64,000 nucleotides of DNA from an uncultured Bacilli bacterium. Lineage in GTDB: Bacteria > Bacillota_I > Bacilli_A > RF39 > UBA660. A program made the translations under genes and the position numbers. The notes under the pieces were generated by a model. That model had not been told where the DNA came from and made no database searches. It was given only the letters and a program-made list of their open reading frames with translations. The stretch covers positions 547,728 to 611,727 of the forward strand of contig CAKPMX010000001.1 in NCBI GenBank assembly GCA_934168205.1. Direction: 5' to 3'. Position 1 is the first letter of the stretch; each line of letters starts with the position of its first letter. This document shows, one piece after another, positions 1-8,905 of the stretch.

Positions 1-1
1 T

Positions 2-175
2 TTTACGAGTATTGATTTCCCTAATAGTTTATGGATTGGAATGTTTTCCTTCCTTGGCGCTGACACCATATATAAAACACTTGAAGGTAAAGTGTCATCA
101 TATTCAGATATAACCAATAAAAAAGGTTTATATATATCAAAAGATAATTTAATTAATAAGGAGGAGGGAATATAA
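2..175 (+). CDS. C-terminal end of a small membrane (holin-like?) protein, partial
   Basis: An open frame enters from the left edge and stops with TAA directly before the ATG of the next gene. The visible 57 residues begin with a hydrophobic stretch (SLWIGMFSFLGADTIYKTLE) and end in a polar tail. The hydrophobic helix and the position one base from an M23 endolysin-like gene suggest the end of a phage-type holin; that is inference from context. Only the end of the gene is visible, so neither start nor full topology can be judged. Confidence 0.55.
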   Translation, partial: FTSIDFPNSLWIGMFSFLGADTIYKTLEGKVSSYSDITNKKGLYISKDNLINKEEGI

Positions 176-817
176 ATGGAAAAACCTCTATATCCTTGCA
201 AAAACATGAGGATAACGCAAGGATATAACGAAGGAACGCACTTGGATAGCTTTGCAATAGATGATGCCGGTAAAGATACAAGTATAAGCAAAATACGTGC
301 TCCTTATACAGGTATAATTAAGAAAATATATAAAGATGATGCCAATGAAGTCTGGTTAGAAAGTATAGATAAAGTGGAATACCCTGATGGAACAAAAGAT
401 TATTTAACAATGATGTTTGCTCATTCAAATGATGTAAGTAATTTATTTGTAGGAAAAAAAATAGCCCAAAACGAAGAATTCTATAGCGAAGGCACAAAAG
501 GAAATGCAACTGGTAACCATTGTCACTTTGAATGTGGTAAAGGAAAATTCACAGGTACTGGTTGGCACAAAAATTCATCTGGATATTATTCCATAAATAA
601 TGGTAAAAAACCCGAAGAATGTCTCTGGTTAGATAAAGAAGTAAACGTAATAAATAACTACAAGTACAATTTCAAAAGTATCACAGAAGAAAAGCCTGTC
701 GTACCGGTTACAAAAGATGAAAAAGAAGATACAACAGAAGAACCAATATTCATTTGCCCAAAAAGTGATTTATATGGTATCTACCTGAAAGCAGGTCAAA
801 AATTATATCTAAAATAA
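176..817 (+). CDS. M23-type peptidoglycan endopeptidase-like protein (endolysin-like)
   Basis: 213 residues. The N-terminal half looks like a LytM/M23 peptidase fold: a GYNEGTH segment near residue 17-23, APYTGIIKKI around residue 43, and the HxH-type zinc motif NHCHFE near residue 118. Such enzymes cut peptide cross-links in peptidoglycan. The C-terminal part after about residue 160 is a short linker and small tail of unknown role. No signal peptide is visible, so export would need the upstream holin-like protein, whose stop codon abuts this ATG. The ribosome binding site AGGAGGAGGG is strong. The pair looks like a phage lysis cassette remnant. The first metal-ligand motif is less canonical than the HxH, so activity is not assured. 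Confidence 0.7.
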   Translation: MEKPLYPCKNMRITQGYNEGTHLDSFAIDDAGKDTSISKIRAPYTGIIKKIYKDDANEVWLESIDKVEYPDGTKDYLTMMFAHSNDVSNLFVGKKIAQNEEFYSEGTKGNATGNHCHFECGKGKFTGTGWHKNSSGYYSINNGKKPEECLWLDKEVNVINNYKYNFKSITEEKPVVPVTKDEKEDTTEEPIFICPKSDLYGIYLKAGQKLYLK

Positions 818-846
818 AAAAATGAAGTGCAAACTTCATTTTTTCT
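818..846. terminator. Bidirectional intrinsic terminator
   Basis: Hairpin with arms AAAATGAAGT and ACTTCATTTT around a short loop, flanked by A-run and T-run. It lies between two convergent genes and can serve both. Confidence 0.8.
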
Positions 847-1645
847 ATCCTAATGCTACATCTAAAATCATCATTACCGAAAAACCTATTAAAGTGAATA
901 ACGCCATTAAATCCTTCCTTGAATTAGACTGACTTTCTGGAATCAACTCCTCAACAACAACGTATATCATCGCACCAGCTGCAAAAGCTAATAAAAATGG
1001 TAATAATACTTGTATTTTTAAAACTAAAAACGCGCCAAGTACAGCGGAGATAGGTTCAACAATACCAGTTGCTTGACCTAGAAAGAATGCTTTTGCTCTT
1101 TTCATACCTTCTCTTCTTAAAGGTAAACTAACAGCACTCCCTTCTGGAAAGTTCTGAAGACCTATACCAATTGCTAAAGTAATTGCGGATGCTAAAGTAG
1201 CTCCTTCAACGCCATAAGCCAAAGATCCAAATGCCACACCAATAACAAGCCCTTCAGGAATGTTATGCAAAGTAATTGAAAATATCAACATCAAACAACG
1301 CTTAACTTTACCAGCACCATTATTGTTATTTTTAGAAGAAAAATGACTAAATACTTTATCACCTATAAATAAAAGTAATCCACCAGACATAAATCCAGTA
1401 AAAGCTACAATCCAAGACGTCATTTTCAAATTAGTAGCCATTTCGATAGCTGGACTAAGTAAAGACCAAAAAGAAGCTGAAATCATTACACCGGCTGAAA
1501 ACCCTAACAATGCATCCATTATTCCTTTCCTAACTTCTTTAAAGAAAAATACTATAGAAGCACCAAGAGTTGTAATACTCCAAGTAAATAAAGATGCTAT
1601 TAATGCCTGCGTTACGGGCGACAATTCACTAAAAAAATCTAACAT
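845..1645 (-). CDS. ZIP family divalent metal transporter (ZupT/GufA-like)
   Basis: 266 residues with about eight predicted membrane helices. It carries the two ZIP signature helices: HNIPEGLVIGVAFG (helix 4) and GLQNFPEGSAVSLPLRREG (helix 5), which line the metal path in the family. In helix 5 the first metal-binding position is Gln rather than His, a substitution I associate with the GufA branch. Expected role is uptake of zinc, manganese or iron across the cytoplasmic membrane; the preferred metal cannot be read from the sequence. It is monocistronic, convergent with the M23 gene and divergent from the next gene. Confidence 0.9.
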   Translation of the reverse strand: MLDFFSELSPVTQALIASLFTWSITTLGASIVFFFKEVRKGIMDALLGFSAGVMISASFWSLLSPAIEMATNLKMTSWIVAFTGFMSGGLLLFIGDKVFSHFSSKNNNNGAGKVKRCLMLIFSITLHNIPEGLVIGVAFGSLAYGVEGATLASAITLAIGIGLQNFPEGSAVSLPLRREGMKRAKAFFLGQATGIVEPISAVLGAFLVLKIQVLLPFLLAFAAGAMIYVVVEELIPESQSNSRKDLMALFTLIGFSVMMILDVALG

Positions 1646-1772
1646 TATATCTCACCAGTATAAAGTATGCAACAAATAAAACTTCGTTTAGGCAAATATA
1701 CCAATCAACTGAACAAATTAACATTATCCTAAATAATTAACTAGTAGACCAATAGAAAATTTCTAAAAACGT

Positions 1773-1801
1773 TTGTTATTACAAAAGTATTGTGATAGTA
1801 T
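1773..1801 (+). promoter_or_regulatory. Predicted sigma-A promoter for the 252-residue gene
   Basis: TTGTTA and TAGTAT separated by 17 bp, about 30 bp before the start at 1832. Confidence 0.5.
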
Positions 1802-1831
1802 ATAAAGAAAACAAAAAAGGGAAGTGTAAAA

Positions 1832-2590
1832 ATGACAGAGTACCAACGTTTAGAAACAAAAATAGAAAAATATCTAGCAAGAGTAGATGTCAAAAAAACA
1901 ACTAGTATAGTAAGCGTATATGACGTATACAAAGCCCTTGAAGATAAATTTAAAGAACTAAGAGAAATACAATTAAATAATAAACTAATAGAAAAAATAA
2001 ATAATGACAACACAGTAATAAGACAAACCGGTAAAATATTTAAAGATAAAGAAGTTATTTATACAAAAATACTAGACAATATCCTCGCAACTACAACAAA
2101 GAACACTTCTAAAATAACCTTCTTTTATGGACAAGGAAAACATCCTGAAAAATTCACCATTTTAAAAGACTTTAATGATAATGACATATATTTTTCAGAG
2201 GACACGAAGCCGGATAAAAACTTTGTCACTAAATATTATGATGATATAATTTATATTTTTGACACTCTAGAAGTATTTGCCAAATTAACTAAAAGTGATA
2301 TCGGTATATCAAAAGAAAACTATAATTTAAAACCAATGGTATTTAGTGATGGATTTTTAACTCTAACAATAGCGTTTGATACATTAGGCAAAGTAACTAC
2401 AAATATCTCTATAAATAAAACAGAAGATACAAACCAAATATATAAAAGAAACTGGTATACTAGAAAAAGTCTATCAGAAATTGTTTCTGAAAATAATGAT
2501 GAAATTTTAAAGAAAATACCAATTAATATAAATAATATAGATTCTAAATATCAAGCCATTATAAATGAATATACAAAATATAATCAATAA
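1832..2590 (+). CDS. Hypothetical protein
   Basis: 252 residues, acidic/lysine-rich and soluble, with no signal peptide and no membrane helix. The N-terminal third (residues 1-75) is strongly helical with charged heptad-like stretches. The rest looks mixed alpha/beta (KITFFYGQGKHPEKFTIL and similar). I do not recognise a family. Its ribosome binding site is GGGAAG before ATG. It lies ahead of the amidase and EssC genes on the same strand but has its own promoter and terminator, so a link to type VII secretion is only positional. Confidence 0.7.
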   Translation: MTEYQRLETKIEKYLARVDVKKTTSIVSVYDVYKALEDKFKELREIQLNNKLIEKINNDNTVIRQTGKIFKDKEVIYTKILDNILATTTKNTSKITFFYGQGKHPEKFTILKDFNDNDIYFSEDTKPDKNFVTKYYDDIIYIFDTLEVFAKLTKSDIGISKENYNLKPMVFSDGFLTLTIAFDTLGKVTTNISINKTEDTNQIYKRNWYTRKSLSEIVSENNDEILKKIPININNIDSKYQAIINEYTKYNQ

Positions 2591-2691
2591 TATTTAATTC
2601 TTATTTAATAAAACCAGGTATAATTATATGAAAATACTAATAGAAAGTTATTCTATGCTATTTTAATAGAAATTGATTATATGTAAATAGA

Positions 2692-2722
2692 AAAACCGTA
2701 AATTAAGTTTTACGGTTTTTTG
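2692..2722 (+). terminator. Intrinsic terminator
   Basis: Arms AAAACCGTAAA and TTTTACGGTTTT with a 5-nt loop, followed by Ts. Confidence 0.85.
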
Positions 2723-2766
2723 AAAAGAAACATTATAAAAAAACATATACTTAAATAGGTGAAAGT

Positions 2767-3447
2767 ATGTTAAAAAACAAAATTAGAACTATTGTTATAA
2801 TAACTCTTATTCTTCTTATACTATCGGCACAAGTTATTTCAGCTAAAACTCTATCTCTATCAGGAATAACTATAACTGTTGATGCCGGACATGGCGGAAG
2901 AGACCCAGGAACAACATACGGGAAAATATATGAAAAGGATATCAATCTTGAAATTGCTAAAAAGCTGGAAAAAGAGCTAATAAGTGCTGGTGCGACTGTA
3001 TACATGACAAGAACTGCAGATGTAGATTTATCTTCAATATATGATTCAAAAAAGAAACGAGGAGACCTCTATCGTCGCCTTCTTCTAATAAAAAAGAACA
3101 ATAGTGACTTATATATTTCAATTCATATTAACTGGTATGATAATTCATCTTATAAAGGTGCAGAAGTACTGTATAATCCAATAAATGAAAATAATAAAAT
3201 CCTAGCAGAGTGTATTATGAAAGAATTTCAAAATGAACTAAACAGTACGAGAACTGTTAAAAAAACAGATTTATATATGTATAGAAATACAACTGTACCT
3301 GGAGTCCTAGTTGAAACAGGTTATTTATCAAACTATTCTGAAAGAACACAATTACTTAATCCAGCCTATCAAGAAAAAATCAGTAAAACTATAACAGCTG
3401 GCATCAAATCATACTTAAAAGAAATAAGTACCTTCAAACTTCTATAA
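2767..3447 (+). CDS. N-acetylmuramoyl-L-alanine amidase (Amidase_3, CwlD-like)
   Basis: 226 residues. An uncleaved or cleavable N-terminal membrane segment spans residues 6-26. The Amidase_3 domain follows: VDAGHGGRDPG (first zinc His), a Glu in the KIYEKDINLE helix, SIHINWYDN (second zinc His) and the catalytic Glu in VLVETGYLSN. The enzyme cleaves the bond between MurNAc and the L-Ala of the stem peptide, outside the membrane. The length resembles B. subtilis CwlD (about 237 residues), and there is no separate wall-binding domain. The organism's sporulation status is unknown, so a spore role is not claimed. It precedes the EssC-type gene. Confidence 0.88.
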   Translation: MLKNKIRTIVIITLILLILSAQVISAKTLSLSGITITVDAGHGGRDPGTTYGKIYEKDINLEIAKKLEKELISAGATVYMTRTADVDLSSIYDSKKKRGDLYRRLLLIKKNNSDLYISIHINWYDNSSYKGAEVLYNPINENNKILAECIMKEFQNELNSTRTVKKTDLYMYRNTTVPGVLVETGYLSNYSERTQLLNPAYQEKISKTITAGIKSYLKEISTFKLL

Positions 3448-3497
3448 TCAAATAAACATCAAACTACAAAAAACACCCCAATAAAGCTAATTATCTA

Positions 3498-3526
3498 TTG
3501 TAAAAAACTTGAATTCAAGCTATAAT
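3498..3526 (+). promoter_or_regulatory. Promoter of the type VII ATPase operon with a palindrome in its spacer
   Basis: TTGTAA and a perfect TATAAT with exactly 17 bp between them. The spacer contains the 12-bp palindrome CTTGAATTCAAG (3508-3519), placed where a dimeric repressor could block RNA polymerase. The start of essC is 37 bp downstream of the -10 element. Confidence 0.75.
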
Positions 3527-3562
3527 TAGCATAGAGTATAAAGAATAAGAGGGTGATTTCTA

Positions 3563-6500
3563 GTGATAGTTCGACTAATCAAAAAGACTAAAATATACAA
3601 CTTTACACTACCAACTAAAATAGCCGGAAACTATTGGATAACTGATAATGATTATTTAGGAAACACTAGAAATCTAATCAATGTAGAAGAATTTGAAGGC
3701 CATTGGAAAATCAAAAGTGACTTTGAAACAAAAATTATGTTAGGCGAGAACGAAATAGAATCAGCTATATTGAATGAATATAGTCTTTTCTTCTTGAAAA
3801 TAAATACTGATAATGAATATGTTATATTATATTGTTCTCCATCAATTGAACCAAATATAAATCGTCTTCATTTAAGAGGAGACTGTGAACTAATCATTGG
3901 TAATGATCCACAGTCAACAATTTGTTACAACTACCCGTTAGTATCAAGACAACAAACTAGGTTAATATACAATAAAGGTGGCTGGGTAGTTCAAGACTTA
4001 AATAGTAAATATGGTACATATGCCAATAATGAAGCTGTAACTTCAAAAACATTAGAATATGGTGATATTGTTTTTATCATGGGTCTTAAAATAGTTGTCT
4101 TAAAAGACTCAATAATTATTAACAGAATAAGTAATTTAGTAAATTATGATCAAAGAGTTTTAGAACCAGATCACCCTTGGGTACAAAATCAAACTGAAAT
4201 GGATAATCCAGATGAGGAAAATGTTGAGTTCTACAAAGAAGACGATTACTTTTATCGCGCCCCAAGATTTAAAACAAAAATAGAGCCTATAAATGTTAGC
4301 ATCGATACACCACCTGGAAAAACAGAAGAAGATAAAACACCTTTAATATATACCGTTGGTCCAATGCTTACAATGTCATTAATGACCGCAACTACTGGTG
4401 TAACAGCTCTTCAAGGAATAATAAATGGAACACAAGATTTTGAAGCAGCTGCACCAGCACTTTTAACTACTGGTATTTCATTATCTACCATGATTTTATG
4501 GCCATCACTAACTAAGAAATATCAAAAGAAACAGAACATAAAAAAAGAAGAGATGCGTCAACAAATGTATGCTGAATATATTGCGTCAAAAAGAGCAGAA
4601 ATTCAAGAAGCAATGAAAACTCAACGTCAAATATTAGTTGATAATTATCTTCCAATTCAAGAAACGAAAGAAATTATATATAATAAGAAAAGAAATCTTT
4701 GGGAAAGAGAAATAGATCAGGCAGACTTTCTAGACTTAAGATTAGGAATTGGTTCGACTGAATTAGCCGGAACTATAAACTTTCCACAAGAACACTTCTC
4801 AATAGATTCTGATAACCTTCTTCAAGAAGTATACAAATTAGGTGCAGAGTCTAGAATGCTAGAAAATGTTCCGATATCAATTTCATTTGTAGAAAAGAAC
4901 ATTTCAGCTATCATTGGTACAGCTGAAAACAAACAACAATTCATAGAAGGCCTAATTCTTCAAATGATTACATATCACAGTTATGAAGATTTAAAAATAG
5001 TTTTACTAACAAACGAAAAAAATGCTAGCAAATGGGAGTATTTAAAAGTATGTCCACACTGTTGGAGTAATGACAGAACAACAAGATATTTTGCTACAAG
5101 TATAGATGAGGCAAAAGAAATATCATTAGCTTTAGAACAAGAATTACAATCTAGAAAATACAAAGATGTTTCTGAAGGACGAGAATTAAATAACGTTGAC
5201 TACAAAAAATATAAACCTTACTATATGATAATAACAGATGACTTTAAATCGGTTCGTGATGTAGAACTTGTAAAAGATGTTTCAGAATTAGAATTAAATG
5301 TTGGCTTTAGTTTACTAGTTATAAGTCCAAGATTAGTTAACTTACCAAATGAATGTAAAACTTTCATAAGCATTGGTGATAAAAAGTCAGGAGTATTTGA
5401 AAATGAATTAGTATCAAATAAACAAAAAGAGTTTGTTGCAGATGTTGATCCTACTTTAAATATGTATGAATGTTGTAAAATTCTAGCAAACATTCCAATA
5501 GATATTGCTAAGGAAAATCAAGTCCTTCCAATGAGTTTAACCTTCCTAGAAATGTATAATGTCGGAATGATTGAACAATTAAATATTCTAAATCGTTGGA
5601 AATCAAATGACCCAACAAAAACACTTCAAACACCAGTTGGTGTAGATAAAACAGGTGAACTATTTAAATTGGATTTACATGAAAAAGCTCATGGACCACA
5701 TGGCCTAATCGCTGGTATGACTGGTTCTGGTAAATCAGAATTTATAATTACCTATATCTTATCCATGGCAATAAACTATCACCCTTACGAAGTATCATTT
5801 GTACTTATCGATTACAAAGGTGGAGGTTTAGCTGGAGTCTTCCAAAATAAAGAAACGGGTATGAAGTTGCCACATTTAGCTGGTACTATAACAAACTTAG
5901 ATACCGTTGAAATGAATCGTTCCCTAGCTTCAATTCAAAGTGAACTTCGTAAAAGACAAAGAATGTTCAATGAAGCAAGAGATAAATTAGATGAAAGTAC
6001 CATAGATATTTATAAATATCAAGCCTTATACAGAAAAGGTTTAGTGGATAGACCTATATCACATTTATTCATCATTTCTGATGAGTTTGCTGAATTAAAA
6101 GACCAAAGGCCAGAATTTATGGACCAATTAATATCAACAGCACGTATCGGTCGTTCTTTAGGTGTCCATCTTATTCTAGCAACACAAAAACCTGCCGGGG
6201 TAGTTAATGATCAAATCTGGTCAAACTCTAAATTCCGTGTCTGCTTAAAAGTACAAGACAAATCAGACAGTATGGATATGATTAAATGTCCAGATGCTGC
6301 TTCATTAAAAAATGCCGGACGTTTCTTCTTACAAGTTGGTTATAATGAATTATTTGCTCAAGGACAAGCTGCTTGGGCAGGAGCACAATATTATCCAGCT
6401 GAAAAAAGAAAGAAAAAAGTAGATCAAAGTATTAACTTCATTGATAATACTGGTAACAGTATAAAGAGTTTAGATAATAAACAAAATGAAGTTCAAGTAA

Positions 6501-8137
6501 CATCAAAAGGTGAAGAAATAACAAATATCATCAAATATATAATTGAAGAAGCAAAGCAAACATCTGTAAGTATTCCACAACTATGGCTAGATAGAATTCC
6601 AAATTATATCTACGTTGAGGACTTAAAAGCTAAATATAACTATCAAACAAAGAAGAACAATATCAATCCGATCATTGGTGAATATGATGATCCAGATAAC
6701 CAAAGACAAAATGTTTTAACACTACCTTTATCATCTGGTGGCAATTCTATAATCTATGGTTCAACAGGTTCAGGTAAAGAACTAATGTTATCGACAATTA
6801 TATATTCAACTATAACTACACATGATTCATCAGAAGTTAATTTCTATTTACTAGATTTTGGTGCAGAAACACTAGCAATGTTTAAAAATGCTCCACACAT
6901 TGGTGAAGTATTACTATCTGGAGAAAATGAAAAAATTGCAAACTTATTCAAATTAATTACTCAAGTAATGGATGAAAGAAAGAAAATATTTGTCGACTAC
7001 AATGGTTCATTTGATTTTTATATAAACCATGGTGGAAAACAAATGCCATTAATTGTTGTTGCAATAAACAATGTCGAAGGCTTCCTTGAATTATATCCTG
7101 ACTATGAAGATGTTTTAGGACAAATAACAAGAGAATGTTTAAAATATGGTATTGTCTTTATTCTAACAACGAATGGTCCTAATACTATTAGATATCGTCT
7201 ACGTCAAAACTTTGCACAAAATATTGTTTTACAATTTAACGATCCTTCTGATTATGCTAGCGTTCTCGCTGGAGTACGTAAAAAAGAACCATCAAAAGGA
7301 TTTGGTAGAGGACTAGTAGACCTAGATGGCATTTTCGAATTCCAAACCGCATACTCATTCAAAGAAGAAAAGATGACTGATTATATCAGAGTTATTTGTA
7401 ATAAATTAAATAAAATATGCGAATATAAAGCTAAGAAAATACCTGTATTGCCAGAAACAGTTACTCAAGAATACTTATTACCATCATTACGTGGCTTATT
7501 ATCAATTCCAGTTGGTGTACAAAAGGAAACTCTAGAAATCGCAAGTATCAGTTTGAAGAATGGTATTTACGTAATTACTGGCGAAGATATAACTTCTATA
7601 CAACCATTCTTAACAGGACTATCTAGAATGCTTTTAAAAATACCAAGCAGCAAGTGTATTATGTTAGATGCTCTTAGTATATTGTCAGATAATCCACCAA
7701 AAAATGTTACGTATGACAAAGGCAACTGTACGGCAGGCATTGAAGAGGTAACGACAGCTCTATATACTAAACAGGTTGAAAATACAGAAGACCCTGTAAT
7801 TTGTATAATTACCGGTATAAGTACTCTTCTATCAAAACTAGATGCAGTTAAAAAAGGTGAGTTTACAACTAACATAAATGAAGCTATAAAACTAGGAACA
7901 ATCAAATTTATCTTTGTAGAGAGAATAGATAATATCAAGTCTCTTAATTATGAAGCTTGGTTCAAAGCAAATGTTGACTTATCTGAAGGAATCTGGATAG
8001 GAAATGGAATCAGTAATCAATTCACTCTAAAAGTAACTACAAATTCTCGTTTACTAAGAGTGGAATTAGAGCCAAACTTTGGATATGTAGTAACAAAAGG
8101 AAAAGCTGCTGTTACTAAGTTCCTTTCAGACGAGTAG
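3563..8137 (+). CDS. essC: Type VII secretion FtsK/SpoIIIE-type ATPase with FHA domain (EssC-like)
   Basis: 1,524 residues, GTG start with an AGAGGG site upstream. An FHA-like domain lies near residues 100-165 (IIGNDPQSTICYN, LVSRQQTR, NSKYGTY); the usual SRxH is SRQQ. Two membrane helices follow near residues 265-315. The first FtsK ATPase has Walker A GMTGSGKSE at about 718 and Walker B LFIISDEFAE at about 835. The second has GSTGSGKE at about 1066. The third (near 1338, VITGEDIT) lacks a GKS/T motif. EssC is the membrane motor of Bacillota type VII secretion systems that export WXG100/LXG substrates. It is followed at 9 bp by the YukD/EsaB-like gene. EssB, EsaA and a standard EsxA are not in the window. 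Confidence 0.93.
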   Translation: MIVRLIKKTKIYNFTLPTKIAGNYWITDNDYLGNTRNLINVEEFEGHWKIKSDFETKIMLGENEIESAILNEYSLFFLKINTDNEYVILYCSPSIEPNINRLHLRGDCELIIGNDPQSTICYNYPLVSRQQTRLIYNKGGWVVQDLNSKYGTYANNEAVTSKTLEYGDIVFIMGLKIVVLKDSIIINRISNLVNYDQRVLEPDHPWVQNQTEMDNPDEENVEFYKEDDYFYRAPRFKTKIEPINVSIDTPPGKTEEDKTPLIYTVGPMLTMSLMTATTGVTALQGIINGTQDFEAAAPALLTTGISLSTMILWPSLTKKYQKKQNIKKEEMRQQMYAEYIASKRAEIQEAMKTQRQILVDNYLPIQETKEIIYNKKRNLWEREIDQADFLDLRLGIGSTELAGTINFPQEHFSIDSDNLLQEVYKLGAESRMLENVPISISFVEKNISAIIGTAENKQQFIEGLILQMITYHSYEDLKIVLLTNEKNASKWEYLKVCPHCWSNDRTTRYFATSIDEAKEISLALEQELQSRKYKDVSEGRELNNVDYKKYKPYYMIITDDFKSVRDVELVKDVSELELNVGFSLLVISPRLVNLPNECKTFISIGDKKSGVFENELVSNKQKEFVADVDPTLNMYECCKILANIPIDIAKENQVLPMSLTFLEMYNVGMIEQLNILNRWKSNDPTKTLQTPVGVDKTGELFKLDLHEKAHGPHGLIAGMTGSGKSEFIITYILSMAINYHPYEVSFVLIDYKGGGLAGVFQNKETGMKLPHLAGTITNLDTVEMNRSLASIQSELRKRQRMFNEARDKLDESTIDIYKYQALYRKGLVDRPISHLFIISDEFAELKDQRPEFMDQLISTARIGRSLGVHLILATQKPAGVVNDQIWSNSKFRVCLKVQDKSDSMDMIKCPDAASLKNAGRFFLQVGYNELFAQGQAAWAGAQYYPAEKRKKKVDQSINFIDNTGNSIKSLDNKQNEVQVTSKGEEITNIIKYIIEEAKQTSVSIPQLWLDRIPNYIYVEDLKAKYNYQTKKNNINPIIGEYDDPDNQRQNVLTLPLSSGGNSIIYGSTGSGKELMLSTIIYSTITTHDSSEVNFYLLDFGAETLAMFKNAPHIGEVLLSGENEKIANLFKLITQVMDERKKIFVDYNGSFDFYINHGGKQMPLIVVAINNVEGFLELYPDYEDVLGQITRECLKYGIVFILTTNGPNTIRYRLRQNFAQNIVLQFNDPSDYASVLAGVRKKEPSKGFGRGLVDLDGIFEFQTAYSFKEEKMTDYIRVICNKLNKICEYKAKKIPVLPETVTQEYLLPSLRGLLSIPVGVQKETLEIASISLKNGIYVITGEDITSIQPFLTGLSRMLLKIPSSKCIMLDALSILSDNPPKNVTYDKGNCTAGIEEVTTALYTKQVENTEDPVICIITGISTLLSKLDAVKKGEFTTNINEAIKLGTIKFIFVERIDNIKSLNYEAWFKANVDLSEGIWIGNGISNQFTLKVTTNSRLLRVELEPNFGYVVTKGKAAVTKFLSDE

Positions 8138-8146
8138 GAGGTAATT

Positions 8147-8404
8147 ATGAATAAAAATAAAATATTAATATGTTTATATATTCCTCTAATAGAAAAGAAA
8201 TATGATTTATATATTCCAATTAATAAAAAAGTTGGTACAATAAAAAAATTAATAGAAGAAGGTCTATTAGAAATAACAGAAAATGATTATGTCATCAGTC
8301 CAGAAACTAACTTTTATAGTAAAGACACTGGCCAAGTATATGATGTTAATCAAACTGTAAAAGATACTGATTTAAAAAACGGCTCAAGAATAATTCTTGT
8401 ATAG
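8147..8404 (+). CDS. YukD/EsaB-like ubiquitin-fold protein
   Basis: 85 residues that match the beta-grasp pattern: a first strand (KILICLYIPLIEKKYDLYIP), a helix (VGTIKKLIEEGL), and a last strand (NGSRIILV) after a DTDLKNGS turn. YukD/EsaB proteins are small cytoplasmic type VII secretion factors encoded next to essC. The start has a good AGGAGG site and lies 9 bp from the essC stop, so it is co-transcribed. Sequence similarity is judged by eye and by neighbourhood. Confidence 0.75.
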   Translation: MNKNKILICLYIPLIEKKYDLYIPINKKVGTIKKLIEEGLLEITENDYVISPETNFYSKDTGQVYDVNQTVKDTDLKNGSRIILV

Positions 8405-8413
8405 GAGGTACTT

Positions 8414-8617
8414 ATGACAGAATATGAACAATATGTCGATGCTGTTAACAAAATATATAGCTACTTAGAAATGATGAAAACAGTATGGACAGATCAAGAT
8501 AATATTAGTTATCTAGACAATTTAGAAACTTATAAACAAGTTGTAATAAATAATGCTAATATATTTGATCCAAATAAAAAAACAACACATGAAATGGAGG
8601 AGTTAGGAAATGACTAA
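8414..8617 (+). CDS. Small helical type VII-associated protein (WXG100-like?)
   Basis: 67 residues, almost wholly alpha-helical, with a WTDQDN turn near residue 26 between two helices, as in a shortened WXG-type hairpin. WXG100 proteins are usually about 100 residues with a WxG motif; here the third position is Asp, not Gly. It sits 9 bp after the YukD-like gene with an AGGAGG site, and its end overlaps the next gene by 8 bp. Likely a substrate or partner of the secretion system, by position only. Confidence 0.6.
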   Translation: MTEYEQYVDAVNKIYSYLEMMKTVWTDQDNISYLDNLETYKQVVINNANIFDPNKKTTHEMEELGND

Positions 8618-8822
8618 TGAATCTATAAGTATAGACCAAATAGCTGTAGAATTAAACAAGAATGCCGAAACTATCAGAAATCTAGTTCAAGGTAAAGATG
8701 CAGCCCAACTAATAGAATTTGTTGATGCCGTAGTAGACTATGCTAAATTCATAGAAAATACTATTGAATTAGAAAAAGCTGCCGATAAGGCCCTTCAAGG
8801 ATTAATTGATTTAAAAAAATAA
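8610..8822 (+). CDS. Small helical protein, last gene of the type VII cluster
   Basis: 70 residues, predicted as two amphipathic helices (IDQIAVELNKNAETIRNLV and AQLIEFVDAVVDYAKFIENT). No cysteines, no signal peptide. The start overlaps the preceding gene by 8 bp, with GGAGG just upstream, so the two are translationally coupled and may form a heterodimer, as Esx-type pairs do. It is shorter than known Esx proteins and I cannot assign it. A strong terminator follows directly. Confidence 0.6.
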   Translation: MTNESISIDQIAVELNKNAETIRNLVQGKDAAQLIEFVDAVVDYAKFIENTIELEKAADKALQGLIDLKK

Positions 8823-8850
8823 GAACTTTCAAATTACGAAAGTTCTTTTC
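8821..8850 (+). terminator. Intrinsic terminator of the type VII operon
   Basis: Perfect 10-bp arms AAGAACTTTC and GAAAGTTCTT followed by a T-run; it begins inside the stop codon. Confidence 0.9.
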
Positions 8851-8905
8851 TTTAACTTATATATCTTATTAATCGTTTAAAATTAATCCACCATATCCAA
8901 ACTAT

